From Pseudoclavibacter sp. RFBB5 (GTDB lineage Bacteria > Actinomycetota > Actinomycetes > Actinomycetales > Microbacteriaceae): 64,000 nt of DNA. Below are positions 15,401-24,167 of this stretch, piece after piece; the first letter of the stretch is position 1; each line of letters begins with the position of its first letter. The DNA lies in contig NZ_PSTZ01000001.1 of NCBI RefSeq assembly GCF_002931555.1, forward strand, positions 1 to 64,000. Direction: 5' to 3'. A program made the position numbers and the translations under genes. Under the pieces are notes generated by a model. It was not told where the DNA came from. It ran no database searches and saw only the letters and a program-made list of their open reading frames with translations.

Positions 15401-17868
15401 TGGATGCGCCCGGTTGCCTGCGGCGCGGCGTCCGTGTACGTGGCGATCTGCACGCCGTTGATCGAGGCCGTGTACGTGTCGGCGGCGACGGTCACGGCGA
15501 TGGTGTTCCAGACGCCCGCGCCCGCGTTGAACGCGACGTCCGCGTTGCCTGCCACGGTGCCCGTGGCGAGCGTCGTGCCGTAGCGGGTGAAGGTCCACGC
15601 TCCGGTGGGCTCGACCTTGAGCTCGGCTGCCGAGACGTTCTGCCCGTTCGCGGTGCCGCCCTGCTCTCGGGCGCCGATGGTCGCGTACTGCGCCCCCGCG
15701 GCTTCGAAGAGCACGTCGGCCGACACGGTGTAGTTCGCCCAGCGGGCGTCGCCGATCGTCGTCTTGGGGTCGCCGCTGTTCCAGGCGCCTCCGGCCATGC
15801 CTGGGCCCACCTGCTGCCTGAGCACGCGGCCGTGGGCGGCATCCGCCGTTGCGACCGACTCGAATGCGCCGTTGGTGTCGTTCGTGTACCGGGGGGTCAC
15901 GCCCTGATCTTCTGGCTGCAGGGCTGGCGTCCCGTTCGGCTTCGCCTTGGCGCCGCGGCTGTCCAGGAATGACTCGCCGGAGTCGACGAGCGATCCGGTG
16001 GCAGGGTCGTAGCCGCTGATGTTGCCGGTGCTGGCGTACTCGAAGTCGTCGGCGTAGAGGAACGTGTCGGCGGCGACACCGTTCTGGGCGCCGGTCGAGT
16101 CCGTGTCCAGGACGTCACGGCCGCCGGCCGGGTCCGTGTATTCGGGGGACGTGGGCAGTGCGCTCGCGTAGCCGTCCTTGGCGGTGAGCGTGCCGTCGGC
16201 TGCTGCTGTCGCCTGGTCGAGCGTCGTGAGGGTCATCGAGGACCAGGGTTTGACCTCGACCGTGTAGAGCCCGTCCCCGTTCGGCTCGATCTCCCCGACG
16301 GGTGCGAGGTAGTTGGCGTTGTACGCCTGCCCGGCATCCGCGGCGCGAGTCTCCCAGAGCTCGGCCGTGCGGTCTGCGCCGAGGGCCATGTCCTTCGCCG
16401 TGATGCGGTAGCTCTTCGTGAAGCTGCTGTCGTTGATGATGACGGTCGAGAAGTCGCTGGCATCTGGAGCCGCCAGGGTCGTGTAGGACGCGCCTCCGAG
16501 ACGTGCGCCGTCCGGCGGGTTGCCCTTTCCGAGCTGGCTGTCGGAAGCCTGCGGGATGGCACGCCAGATGCCGGCGGTGTTGTCGTCGTTCTCCCAGCCG
16601 AGCTTCGCGAACTTGGTGAACTGCTCGATCATGGCGAGACCGCCGTCGTAGTACAGCCAGCCGGACCACGGGTCGCGAGCGCTCACGAGCTCCTTGGACG
16701 AGTACTGGAACCCGTCGTAGAACGAGCCGATCGCGGGCTGGAAGATGTTGAGGGTGCGTCGCGACTCGTCGAACCCGGTCGTCACCCAGTTGCCCATCTC
16801 GAGAGCGCTGTTCGGCCCGCCGAATCCGGTGCCCGTTCCGCCCTGCTCGTCGCTGTTGGTGTTGTTCGGGCGGTCGGCCGAGTTGGAGAACGTGGACTGG
16901 CCCTCCGAGTTCCACACCTCCTTGTCGAGCTGCTCGGCCACCTTCTTGAGGTTGCCGGCGCTGTCGTCGGCGCTCGAGTAGTGGAAGCCCACGACGTCCA
17001 CCGCGTCGCGCAGCGAGGAATCGGTGGGGGACATCATCTCGTTGCCGAAGGACACCGGCGGGGTGCCGACCGTGTCGGCGGCGACCGTCTCGATGGATCG
17101 GTAGAGGTCCCGCTCCTCCTCCGAGGCGAAGCCGCTGTTCGGGTCTGCCGAGCTCGTGCCCTCGTAGCCCTTCTCGTCGCCGCGGAGCCAGCCGGAGAAG
17201 TCCTTGTACAGCTGGATCTCGGGGGTACGCGTCTCGTTCGCGTCCGGGTTGATCGAGTCGACCATGATCCCGTACTCGCGGTAGGCGGCGAGCACGGTGT
17301 TCTTGAACCAGATGTACTGGGCGGCGTGGTCGGTGGCCCAGGCCGGCCGGTTCCAGCGCAGGATGCTGACGTGCACGTCGCCGTGCGCGACGAGCTGCGC
17401 GTCGGCGGCGAGCTGGAAGCCCGGCTCGCGCTGCACGTTGGGGTACTCGTCACGCGTGCGCATCGTCGACGGGTTCGGTCCCGTGGAGGTGTTGCGGTCG
17501 TTGCCCATCTCGATCTTGATGGTGTTCATGATCGGGCGGTCGCCCCCGAAGAGGGTCTCGATGAGCTCCCAGTACTTCTCCGGATGCTGCGACTTGTAGT
17601 CGAGGAGCAGCGCGCTCGTCGAGTTGGCGGTGAGGACGCCGAAGCCCTTGAAGGTGAGCCCGTTCACGTTCTCGGCGGCCGCCGCGACGTCTGCGGCGTC
17701 GATGGTGACCGAGACCGGGTCTGATCCTGCGGCCTGGGCAGGCGTCGGTGAGACGAGGACCGGGGCGATCATCGCCGCCGCCGTCGCCGCGATGAGGGAC
17801 AGGCTCATCCGCCTCCTGCGAGCTCCCGGGGTGCTCGAGACTCGATCGAGCCGCTGGTCCTGAGGCAT
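12406..17868 (-). CDS. Secreted multidomain GH59-like beta-galactosidase (galactocerebrosidase family)
   Basis: 1,820 residues. A Sec signal peptide ends near ...PAQA (about 46). The catalytic region (about 50-600) resembles galactocerebrosidase: GFGVLTANSTSALLLDY, METHIONINE-rich IKIEMGNDRNTSTG, DVVGFHY followed by VWNSEGQSTF (probable nucleophile E322, as LWSSEDFST in GALC), and SARDPWSGW. E212 in DANET is a candidate acid/base. Then come a lectin/LamG-like domain (about 650-870), a carbohydrate-binding-like beta domain, bacterial Ig-like segments with repeated PADLDYFIDSGSSG / PPGLVYFIDAGTNG, a fibronectin III domain (about 1533-1622) and two chitinase-A-type Ig-like modules (about 1635-1820). 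GGAGAG precedes the chosen ATG. Divergent from a hybrid regulator. It probably removes galactose from an extracellular glycan. Confidence 0.8.
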   Translation of the reverse strand: MPQDQRLDRVSSTPGARRRRMSLSLIAATAAAMIAPVLVSPTPAQAAGSDPVSVTIDAADVAAAAENVNGLTFKGFGVLTANSTSALLLDYKSQHPEKYWELIETLFGGDRPIMNTIKIEMGNDRNTSTGPNPSTMRTRDEYPNVQREPGFQLAADAQLVAHGDVHVSILRWNRPAWATDHAAQYIWFKNTVLAAYREYGIMVDSINPDANETRTPEIQLYKDFSGWLRGDEKGYEGTSSADPNSGFASEEERDLYRSIETVAADTVGTPPVSFGNEMMSPTDSSLRDAVDVVGFHYSSADDSAGNLKKVAEQLDKEVWNSEGQSTFSNSADRPNNTNSDEQGGTGTGFGGPNSALEMGNWVTTGFDESRRTLNIFQPAIGSFYDGFQYSSKELVSARDPWSGWLYYDGGLAMIEQFTKFAKLGWENDDNTAGIWRAIPQASDSQLGKGNPPDGARLGGASYTTLAAPDASDFSTVIINDSSFTKSYRITAKDMALGADRTAELWETRAADAGQAYNANYLAPVGEIEPNGDGLYTVEVKPWSSMTLTTLDQATAAADGTLTAKDGYASALPTSPEYTDPAGGRDVLDTDSTGAQNGVAADTFLYADDFEYASTGNISGYDPATGSLVDSGESFLDSRGAKAKPNGTPALQPEDQGVTPRYTNDTNGAFESVATADAAHGRVLRQQVGPGMAGGAWNSGDPKTTIGDARWANYTVSADVLFEAAGAQYATIGAREQGGTANGQNVSAAELKVEPTGAWTFTRYGTTLATGTVAGNADVAFNAGAGVWNTIAVTVAADTYTASINGVQIATYTDAAPQATGRIQLGSSFNFVQFDNLKIQTLPGYTPYATQIIDGMHQSSWSNTSTPVLEFDANWSHVNGQGMFEWQRTASKSTAKGAALSYSFTGTGLDIIGSNPGTATLDVEVDGIPVALGAPTWSAGSARTTFTLRGLANGAHTVVVKTANDSSLNVDSVATISAVADSTRVDTGALTEAVSTVAQLVEADYAPQSWAPFAAARTAAQSAVADPVGYGLDVEGATAIEARLASAADALTPKDVSADVTDLGSVAITTAERALPGSLTLSGTEADVIWTAASNASAKTTGELATFTATGRTAEKTEAGVYQRFSASVLVIPADLDYFIDSGSSGSAAGSAHAAAAAVSPELRNETADQKWDGAAPGSTWGYSTAATTLAGGTPQDWGSSYIGADFNKPVTYHLTLPAGSYNIVGVQAPRAGLTTNLSAKLTANGETTSKTAVSTGSATPIAQTLTLDEEAVVELEFGTNGTSGYNARLALVYVQTLPRDLGVQGVLDTDDPLPDTVMVADVERAVTWEPAAHEQARTEYETITAHGRLYDSDAPVVAQFEIVPPGLVYFIDAGTNGVASPQYAAVSAAVDELRNDKVDQVSTSAEQWGHVADGMKLKTGTDLKDKYSTGLYQDTTKLSYRLPLEAGTYTLTGGFTEWWNLSRTMYQTVSVNGTELAKGSIPLSGSTPKLSAGLTFTLSEAATVDYLVTNEGAGGEKPVISWLAVADETLPGTPQNAVATQAGDTAITVSWDDLQDTGAGFTGYRVYEAGGSDPVCEATETSCTVEGLAPGSTHSYEVTGVNASGESPRSAATAPVTLSEAPTDDGATKAPGKGVLSSNDGWNTGLRDGEFQLTMNLWWGENGSVFRLYQDGQLVSTTPLGMNSPAAQSAVVDIAGLKNGTYVFTGELVNSKGITATESLTVTVTNASPGAPSLSSDNWDGDGSYTVTANLWWGTNATSYRFLENGVEVGAGTLTAASPAAQKAVLEVEGNAPGQYEYTVEFINAAGSTVSTTHTVSVTK

Positions 17869-17984
17869 GTGCGCTCTCCGTTCTGTGCGCTGTCCGCGCT
17901 GCCTCGTCGACCGAGTGCGCGGCGGGCACGACTGTGTGCTTCCGAGCTGATCTTGGAGGGGGCCCGGGGAAAAGACCAGCAAAA

Positions 17985-18021
17985 CGAACACGATCGTTCA
18001 TGCTCGACGCGAAGCGAACAC
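17985..18021. promoter_or_regulatory. Candidate operator between glycosidase and hybrid regulator
   Basis: CGAACAC occurs twice in direct orientation (17985-17991 and 18015-18021), 30 bases apart, and the first copy continues into the palindrome ACGATCGT (17990-17997). The site sits just before the GTG of the regulator and in the upstream region of the divergent glycosidase, where an autoregulator would bind. Confidence 0.4.
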
Positions 18022-18039
18022 CTCTGTACGCTCGGATCC

Positions 18040-19137
18040 GTGGAAGACATGCCGCAGTTCGGTCTGACGAGGCGAGAACGCATCCTCGGCGAGCTCCGGC
18101 GCGCGGGCTCCGTACGAGTGGCTGCGCTGGCGCGGCAGCTCGAGGTGTCCGAGCTCACGATTCGGCGTGACATCACGAACCTCTCCGACCGAGGTCTCCT
18201 CACCAGGGTTCACGGCGGCGCGACCCTGCGGAGTCGCCTCGACACGTCGGTGCCAACGGTCGCAGCACAGGCCACCCCGATCCGCTTCCGGGTCGGCATG
18301 GTCACCCCCTCGCTCAGCTACTACTGGCCGCAGGTCATCGTCGGGGCGCGGGCGGCGGCCACCGACCTCGGCGTGCAGCTGGTGCTCCGCGGCGCCAGCT
18401 ACTCCGTCGATGATCAGCGTCGACAGATCTCGTCCCTCGTCGAATCCGGAGGCCTGCACGGGATCATCGCGGCGCCGGAGACCAGCGGCCCCGACGGTTG
18501 GGCGCTCCTGCACTGGCTGGAGTCTCTCCCGGTGCCCGTCGTGCTGGCGGAACGCCATGCCGCGTCTGTCGGCTCGCTCACGAGTCTCGAATGGGTCACC
18601 ACGGACCACGTCTTCGGCGGTTCCCTCGCGGTCGAGCACCTTGCGGCGCTCGGACACCGCAGGGTCGGCATCCTGACGTCGGCGGGTTCCCCGACCTCAG
18701 CGCAGCTGCGGCAGGGGTGGACCGGCGCCGTCAAGGAGCTCGGCCTTGAGACGGCCGTCGACGTCGACGCGAATCTCGACGCCATGGACGGGCAGGCGAG
18801 GGAGGAGCTCATCGCCCGACTGCTCGACGACTGTCGCCGGGCCTCGGTGAGCGCCCTGCTCATCCACTCGGATCCTCAGGCGGTCCTCCTGCAGCAGTAC
18901 GCCCGCGACCATGGCTGGTCGATTCCGCAAGACCTCGCGATCATCGCCTACGACGATGAGGTGGCGCAGAATGCCGAGCCGCCCATCACGGCGCTGCGTC
19001 CCCCGAAGCAGCACATCGGGCGCCTGGCTGTCGAGACGATGGTGTCTCGCCTCGACGAGGGGCCGAGTCGCCCGGTCCAGCGCACACGGGTCCTCCCCGT
19101 GCTGCACGCGCGCAGGTCGACCGCCGTCCCCTCCTGA
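18040..19137 (+). CDS. DeoR-type HTH fused to LacI-type sugar-binding domain (transcriptional regulator)
   Basis: 365 residues from GTG 18040 (an ATG at 18049 is the alternative; the longer open frame to 17869 overlaps the divergent promoter region). Residues 8-65 are a DeoR winged helix (RRERILGELRRAGSVRVAALARQLEVSELTIRRDITNLSDRGLLTRVHGGA). The rest is a periplasmic-binding-protein-like ligand domain as in LacI repressors (RVGMVTPSLSYYWPQVIVGARAA ... LAIIAYDDEVAQNAEPPITALRPP). Such hybrids usually repress sugar genes until an inducer binds. It is divergent from the GH59-like gene, its likely target, probably responding to galactose or a galactoside. Confidence 0.85.
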   Translation: MEDMPQFGLTRRERILGELRRAGSVRVAALARQLEVSELTIRRDITNLSDRGLLTRVHGGATLRSRLDTSVPTVAAQATPIRFRVGMVTPSLSYYWPQVIVGARAAATDLGVQLVLRGASYSVDDQRRQISSLVESGGLHGIIAAPETSGPDGWALLHWLESLPVPVVLAERHAASVGSLTSLEWVTTDHVFGGSLAVEHLAALGHRRVGILTSAGSPTSAQLRQGWTGAVKELGLETAVDVDANLDAMDGQAREELIARLLDDCRRASVSALLIHSDPQAVLLQQYARDHGWSIPQDLAIIAYDDEVAQNAEPPITALRPPKQHIGRLAVETMVSRLDEGPSRPVQRTRVLPVLHARRSTAVPS

Positions 19138-19140
19138 CCG

Positions 19141-19692
19141 TCAGCGGCCCATCCCCATCGCCCGCTCGTGGTCGATGAGCGCCTGCCGCACGGCGATGTC
19201 GGCGGCGTGCCCCGCGAGCTTCCCGCTCGCCCGCACGATGCGGTGGACGGGCACGAAGAGGCCCACGAGGCAGGCGCCGCAGGCGCTCGCGGCAGCCCTG
19301 GCGGCGCGGGGATTCCCCGCGATCGCGGCCACGTCGCCGTAGCTGGCGAGGGTGCCTGGCTCGACGAGCCTCGCCGCCCGCCACATGGCGCGGCGCAGCT
19401 CGGTGCCGTCCTGGTGGATGTCGATGGTCTCGAGCAGCGCGGGGTCGCCGTCGTCGTAGGCGCGGACGGCGGCGAGCGCCGGGTCGGTGTCGCCGAGCGC
19501 CTGCACGTCGAGGAGCTCCGACTGGCGGCCGAACACCGAGTAGGCGAGCGAGCTGGGGTTGCCGAAGCCGGCCGCGCGCACCGTGTCCGAGTCGCCCGCC
19601 TTCACGACGGAGAACTGCTCGCCCAGCAGCTCGACGCTGCCGACGCGGAGCGAAAAGGAGGGGGCGGTTCTCTCGTCGTGGGTATCGGCCAT
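19141..19692 (-). CDS. MGMT/Ogt-family alkyltransferase-like protein lacking the catalytic cysteine
   Basis: 183 residues from the ATG at 19690-19692. The C-terminal DNA-binding domain is clear: GTELRRAMWRAARLVEPGTLASYGDVAAIAGNPRAARAAASA. The active-site motif that should be PCHR reads VPVHRIV, with Val149 (codon GTC at 19246-19248) in place of the methyl-accepting cysteine. Without it the protein cannot repair O6-alkylguanine by self-alkylation; alkyltransferase-like (ATL) proteins with Trp or Ala at this place bind lesions and hand them to nucleotide excision repair. Convergent with the hybrid regulator gene (3 bases apart). Val at this position is, to my knowledge, unusual. Confidence 0.8.
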   Translation of the reverse strand: MADTHDERTAPSFSLRVGSVELLGEQFSVVKAGDSDTVRAAGFGNPSSLAYSVFGRQSELLDVQALGDTDPALAAVRAYDDGDPALLETIDIHQDGTELRRAMWRAARLVEPGTLASYGDVAAIAGNPRAARAAASACGACLVGLFVPVHRIVRASGKLAGHAADIAVRQALIDHERAMGMGR

Positions 19693-19815
19693 GGCAAGAA
19701 CTCTGCCACGTTCGGAGAAGTCCTGATCAGGCGCGGAAGTGGGCGGCATGCGCGACGCTGGGAGTTGACTGAGGGAGGCCGCCGATGGTGGCACTGGCGC
19801 GCTCCAGACTCTAAA

Positions 19816-19836
19816 CTTGAGTCATCACGACTCAAC
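19816..19836. promoter_or_regulatory. HAIR element (HspR binding site) before clpB
   Basis: CTTGAGT-N7-ACTCAAC matches the HspR-associated inverted repeat CTTGAGT-N7-ACTCAAG in 13 of 14 positions. It overlaps a possible -10 hexamer TAAACT (19812-19817). In actinobacteria HspR represses dnaK, clpB and related genes through HAIR and releases on heat shock, so clpB here should be HspR-controlled. hspR itself is not in the window. Confidence 0.85.
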
Positions 19837-19880
19837 TCTTGTTCGTCTGAGTCGAAAGCACACGTTCAACAAGGAGCCCC

Positions 19881-22052
19881 ATGGCAAACATGCAAGGCGC
19901 TCAGGCACCAGACGAAGAGGCCAAGAGCGCACTCGAACAATACGGAATCAACCTCACCGACATCGCCCGCTCGGGCAAGCTCGACCCGGTCATCGGGCGT
20001 GACTCCGAGATCCGCCGCGTCAGCCAGGTGCTGACCCGCCGCACGAAGAACAACCCCGTGCTGATCGGCGAGCCCGGCGTCGGGAAGACCTCGGTCGTCG
20101 AAGGCCTCGCCCAGCGCATCGTCGCCGGCGACGTCGCCGAGTCGCTCAAGGACAAGGAGCTCGTGAGCCTCGACATGTCGGCGCTCATCGCGGGGGCCAA
20201 GTACCGCGGCGACTTCGAAGAGCGGCTCAAGGCGGTGCTCAAGGAGATCACCGAGTCCGACGGCCGCATCATCACCTTCATCGACGAGCTGCACACCCTC
20301 ATGGGCGCTGGCGGCGGCGAGTCGAGCATCTCGGCCGCCAACATGCTCAAGCCCATGCTCGCCCGCGGCGAGCTGCGCCTCATCGGCGCGACGACGCTCG
20401 ACGAGTACCGCCAGTTCATCGAGTCGGATGCGGCGCTCGAGCGACGCTTCCAGCAGGTGTTCGTGGGCGAGCCCAGCGTCGAAGACTCGATCGCCATCCT
20501 CCGCGGCCTGAAGGAGCGGTACGAGGCGCACCACAAGGTCTCGATCGCCGACCAGGCGCTCGTCGCCGCCGCCGCCCTCTCGAATCGCTACATCACCGGC
20601 CGCAAGCTGCCGGACAAGGCGATCGACCTGATCGACGAGGCCGCGTCCCGCCTCCGCATGGAGATCGACTCCTCGCCGGTCGAGGTCGACACGCTCCAGC
20701 GGCAGGTCGACCGGCTTCGCCTCGAGGAGCTGGCGCTCAAGAAGGAGCACGACGACGCGTCCAAGCAGCGTCTCGCCGCGCTCCGTGCCGACCTCGACGC
20801 CAAGAATGCGCGCCTGGGGGAGCTGAAGGAGCGCTGGAACGTCGAGCGCGCATCCCTCAACCGCATCGGCGAGCTGCGCGAGCAGCTCGACAACATCCGC
20901 ATGCGCGCCGACCGTGCGCAGCGCGAGGGCAACCTCGAGCTCGCCTCTCGTCTCCTCTACGGTGAGCTGCCTGGCATTCAGAAGCAGCTGCATGAGGCCG
21001 AGGCCACGGAAGATGGCGGGCCCAAGCTCGTCAACGACCACGTCACGGCCGAGGACATCGCCGGGGTCGTGGCCGCGTGGACGGGCATCCCCGTCGGGCG
21101 GCTGCTGCAGGGCGAGATGGAGAAGCTCCTCCACCTGGAGGGTGAGCTCGGCAAGCGACTCGTCGGCCAAGAGAAGGCCGCCGCGACGGTGGCGGACGCG
21201 ATCCGCCGCACCCGCGCGGGCATCGCAGACCCCGACCGTCCCACCGGCTCGTTCCTGTTCCTCGGCCCGACCGGTGTCGGCAAGACGGAGCTGGCGCGTG
21301 CGCTCGCCGAGCTCCTCTTCGACGACGAGAAGGCCATGATCCGCATCGACATGTCGGAGTACGGGGAGAAGCACTCCGTCGCCCGACTCGTCGGCGCCCC
21401 TCCCGGGTACGTCGGCTACGAGCAGGGCGGGCAGCTCACGGAGGCCGTGCGGCGCAGGCCGTACTCGGTGGTGCTGTTCGACGAGGTCGAGAAGGCACAT
21501 CCGGAGGTCTTCGACATCCTCCTGCAGGTGCTCGACGACGGGCGGCTCACCGACGGGCAGGGCCGCACGGTCGACTTCCGAAACGTCATCCTCATCCTCA
21601 CCTCCAACCTGGGCTCGCAGTTCCTCATCGACCCGCTGCTCTCCCAGGAGGAGCGCGAGGACCGCGTCATGGCGGCTGTCCGGCAGTCGTTCAAGCCGGA
21701 GTTCGTGAACCGCCTCGACGACATCGTCGTGTTCAGCGCGCTCTCGCAGGACGAGCTCGCGCAGATCGTGGCGCTCTACATCGACCGGCTGCAGCGCAGG
21801 CTCGGTGAGCGGAGGCTCACGATCAAGGTCGACGACGATGCGCGGGCGTGGCTCGCCGAGCGCGGCTACGACCCCATCTACGGGGCCCGGCCGCTGCGGC
21901 GCCTCATGCAGCGCGAGATCGACGACCGCCTCGCCCGGGCGCTCCTCGCGGGCACCGTGCGCGACGGCGACACCGTCTCGGTGGTCGTGGCGAGCGACGG
22001 CGACTCGCTCAACGTGCAGTCGACGACGCCGCACACGGCCGCAGTGGAGTAG
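19881..22052 (+). CDS. clpB: ClpB disaggregase without the N-terminal domain
   Basis: 723 residues, about 140 fewer than standard ClpB: the Clp N domain is missing and the protein begins just before the first ATPase domain (Walker A GEPGVGKT 63-70, IDELHTL). A long helical middle domain (roughly 260-385) distinguishes it from ClpC, and the second ATPase has GPTGVGKT (462-469), [12 protein letters not shown] and the GYVGYEQGG pore loop. It solubilises aggregated proteins with DnaK. An AAGGAG ribosome site precedes ATG 19881, and no Clp-N-like sequence lies upstream, so it is not a mis-called start. A HAIR element controls it; a strong hairpin follows. Confidence 0.92.
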   Translation: MANMQGAQAPDEEAKSALEQYGINLTDIARSGKLDPVIGRDSEIRRVSQVLTRRTKNNPVLIGEPGVGKTSVVEGLAQRIVAGDVAESLKDKELVSLDMSALIAGAKYRGDFEERLKAVLKEITESDGRIITFIDELHTLMGAGGGESSISAANMLKPMLARGELRLIGATTLDEYRQFIESDAALERRFQQVFVGEPSVEDSIAILRGLKERYEAHHKVSIADQALVAAAALSNRYITGRKLPDKAIDLIDEAASRLRMEIDSSPVEVDTLQRQVDRLRLEELALKKEHDDASKQRLAALRADLDAKNARLGELKERWNVERASLNRIGELREQLDNIRMRADRAQREGNLELASRLLYGELPGIQKQLHEAEATEDGGPKLVNDHVTAEDIAGVVAAWTGIPVGRLLQGEMEKLLHLEGELGKRLVGQEKAAATVADAIRRTRAGIADPDRPTGSFLFLGPTGVGKTELARALAELLFDDEKAMIRIDMSEYGEKHSVARLVGAPPGYVGYEQGGQLTEAVRRRPYSVVLFDEVEKAHPEVFDILLQVLDDGRLTDGQGRTVDFRNVILILTSNLGSQFLIDPLLSQEEREDRVMAAVRQSFKPEFVNRLDDIVVFSALSQDELAQIVALYIDRLQRRLGERRLTIKVDDDARAWLAERGYDPIYGARPLRRLMQREIDDRLARALLAGTVRDGDTVSVVVASDGDSLNVQSTTPHTAAVE

Positions 22053-22102
22053 GAGGCAACCCCGCTGCTTGCAGCCCGAGCCCCGGCTAGCCGTGGCCGA
22101 AG

Positions 22103-22155
22103 AGTGAGCCAGATGCATCCTCCAGCCCGCTGGAGCCTGCGCCTGGCTCACTTTT
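22103..22155 (+). terminator. Terminator hairpin after clpB
   Basis: AGTGAGCCAG (22103-22112) pairs with CTGGCTCACT (22143-22152); inside, CTCCAG (22120-22125) pairs with CTGGAG (22130-22135). A TTTT run follows directly, giving a classic intrinsic terminator 50 bases after the clpB stop. Confidence 0.85.
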
Positions 22156-22296
22156 CGCGTGGTGGATGCGGGCGGGGGCAGGGGCGAGGGGCAGCGAATG
22201 CGCGGGGAGCGGCTGCGTGGTGCCGGACATCTCTGGTGGGTAACTCGGGCGCGTCGTGCGCATCGCCTGTCCGCATCCGCGCTTATCTTGAGCGGC

Positions 22297-22824
22297 ATGG
22301 AGCACCTGCGCTGGATACTGCCACTCATCGCCGCGCCCGTCGTCGCCGTGCTCGGCATCGTCGGCGTCATCGCCCTCTCGTTCCGGAGGCTCACGTCCGC
22401 GCCGGTCGCGAGCGACGACGTCATGGTGCTGTTCGGTCGCGACGCCTACCAGTTCTTCCTCGGCACGCTCGTGCCGTTCGTGCTCCTGGTCTTCATCGTC
22501 GGCCTCATCGTCTACGCCGTCTACGCCGTCGGGACGACGTTCGGGTGGATCGCGCTCCGTGAGACCCCGCTCTTCAAGGCGTGGATGCTGCCGCTGCTGT
22601 TCTCACCGGCCATCGCGGTCGTCGCGTTCTTCGTCGTCGCGTTCATGCCGTTCGTCGCAGGTCCGAGCGAGGCGCTCGTGCCGGTCGTCAGCGCACTCGG
22701 CGCGTTCATGGTGTGCCTCGCCGTCGCGGGTGCGCTGTGGTTCCGTGCGACGCTCGGCGCCCGCGCCAGCAAGCGCGCCGCGGAGGCGGCGCCGGTGACC
22801 GGCGAGGTCGGCGTCACCGCCTGA
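22297..22824 (+). CDS. Hypothetical four-helix membrane protein
   Basis: 175 residues from ATG 22297 (an in-frame GTG/ATG-free extension to 22159 overlaps the region after the clpB terminator). Four hydrophobic helices: about 5-27, 48-77, 91-113 and 126-148, ending in a basic tail (RASKRAAEAAPV). No family recognised; a short hydrophilic loop lies between the first two helices. Followed on the same strand by another membrane protein. Confidence 0.65.
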   Translation: MEHLRWILPLIAAPVVAVLGIVGVIALSFRRLTSAPVASDDVMVLFGRDAYQFFLGTLVPFVLLVFIVGLIVYAVYAVGTTFGWIALRETPLFKAWMLPLLFSPAIAVVAFFVVAFMPFVAGPSEALVPVVSALGAFMVCLAVAGALWFRATLGARASKRAAEAAPVTGEVGVTA

Positions 22825-22925
22825 GATCGTCCTCGTACCCGCATTCGGGTGCCGTTTCCGCTTCTGCGACGGAGCGGGGAGGACTGACCTGGCCGAACGT
22901 CGGCGGGCGGTCGTACGTTGGCAGG

Positions 22926-24134
22926 ATGACGTCGAAACGAGGCTCTCAGGTCGGTCGCTTCATCTGGCTCGGGATGCTCGTCGCCCTGGTCATCTTCGGG
23001 CTGGCAACCGCGCCTGAGCTGCTCGAGGGGCTCCACCTCGGTCCAGGGGCAGACGAGGTCGCGTTCAGCTTCGCCACGCTCGCGTACTTCCTGCTCCTCC
23101 CCGCCGCGCTGCTCGCGCTGGTGATCCTGTCGACGTACGTCGTCCGCGTCGACCTCCTGCACGCCATGGAGAGTCGGTGGGCATCCCGGATTCGTACTGA
23201 GTCAGGCGCCACCAAATCCAGCAACGCCGAGAAGTTGCGGAGGCGAGGACGTTGGGCGCTGCCGCTGCTTGCGCTGGCCGGAACGCTTGCGCTCACCGCG
23301 GCTGTCGTCGCCCTGGCCTTCACCGGGTATGACGGGGGTCCGTACGCGGAAGATGACGTCGCCCGGACACTCAGGGGTCTCGGCCTGGCGCTGCTGTTCT
23401 GGGCTAGCGTTCTCCTCGCAGTACTTCTGCTCTTCGGACTCGGGCGGGCGTCGCTTCGCGGGGCGGCTGCGAATCGACGAGAGAGCAGGCACCGCAAAGG
23501 CAACTACACGCGCAAGGAGCGTTCGCAGCTCGAGACTCAGCGGTACTCGCATGACCGGCTTGCGGCCGCGCTCCGCTTCCGAGATGAGCTGCTCGATGAA
23601 CGCGTTCCGCAGACCATCGATGTCTGGGACTTCGGAGCCGCGGACGGCGAGGTGTTCTTCCAGGACGCGCCGGCGACCTATGCGCGGTACTACGGCCGCG
23701 ACGTCGCGTACTCGACGAGTTCAGGCTTCTTCTTCGGCCACCCGGCTTTCGTCGTGGCTGGTCTCGCGGTGACCGCCATGGGCAACGCCTCGGCGCGATC
23801 TCGAGCTCAGATGGAAGCCACGGAGCAATGGCGCGAGTGGCAGACCGCTCGTGTCCTCGTCTCGAACCAGCGCCTCGTGTGCTTTGCGGGTGGGCGGTGG
23901 TTGTCGTTCTGGTACTCGGGCGTCGTGGCCAGCTATCCGTCAATGCGCGAGCGCACGCTCACCCTGCAGTTCGGTGATGCGGAACCGCTCATGCTTGTCG
24001 GTGACCACGTGCCACTCGCCATCGTCATGGCGACGTATTCGATGCACGGGCGGCGCGGCCTGCTCGGACACCCCGACCTGGTCGCCGCTGCTGCTGCGCT
24101 CAGCGCCCCGGTTCGTGATGTGCGAGAGCCCTAA
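22926..24134 (+). CDS. Hypothetical membrane protein with C-terminal cytoplasmic domain
   Basis: 402 residues from ATG 22926 (AGG two bases before; the open frame continues upstream but without homology-like sequence). Four hydrophobic helices occur at about 13-30, 44-72, 108-128 and 149-168, then a basic linker (RRESRHRKGNYTRKERSQLE) leads to a mainly soluble 220-residue region with FRDELLDERVPQ, VLVSNQRLVCFAGGRWLSFWYSGV (a PH-like/‘novel bacterial’ beta pattern) and MATYSMHGRRGLLGHPDL. I do not recognise a family. It ends before a large palindrome separating it from a convergent gene. Confidence 0.6.
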   Translation: MTSKRGSQVGRFIWLGMLVALVIFGLATAPELLEGLHLGPGADEVAFSFATLAYFLLLPAALLALVILSTYVVRVDLLHAMESRWASRIRTESGATKSSNAEKLRRRGRWALPLLALAGTLALTAAVVALAFTGYDGGPYAEDDVARTLRGLGLALLFWASVLLAVLLLFGLGRASLRGAAANRRESRHRKGNYTRKERSQLETQRYSHDRLAAALRFRDELLDERVPQTIDVWDFGAADGEVFFQDAPATYARYYGRDVAYSTSSGFFFGHPAFVVAGLAVTAMGNASARSRAQMEATEQWREWQTARVLVSNQRLVCFAGGRWLSFWYSGVVASYPSMRERTLTLQFGDAEPLMLVGDHVPLAIVMATYSMHGRRGLLGHPDLVAAAAALSAPVRDVREP

Positions 24135-24167
24135 GCAGAGTCGTCGAGGCCCGCGTTCTGAACGCCG

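Noticed and set aside
19866-22424. 852-residue open frame on the minus strand over clpB
   Set aside because: It is the antisense shadow of a strongly conserved ClpB gene in GC-rich DNA; composition is biased to Val/Asp/Glu/Arg and no family is recognisable.
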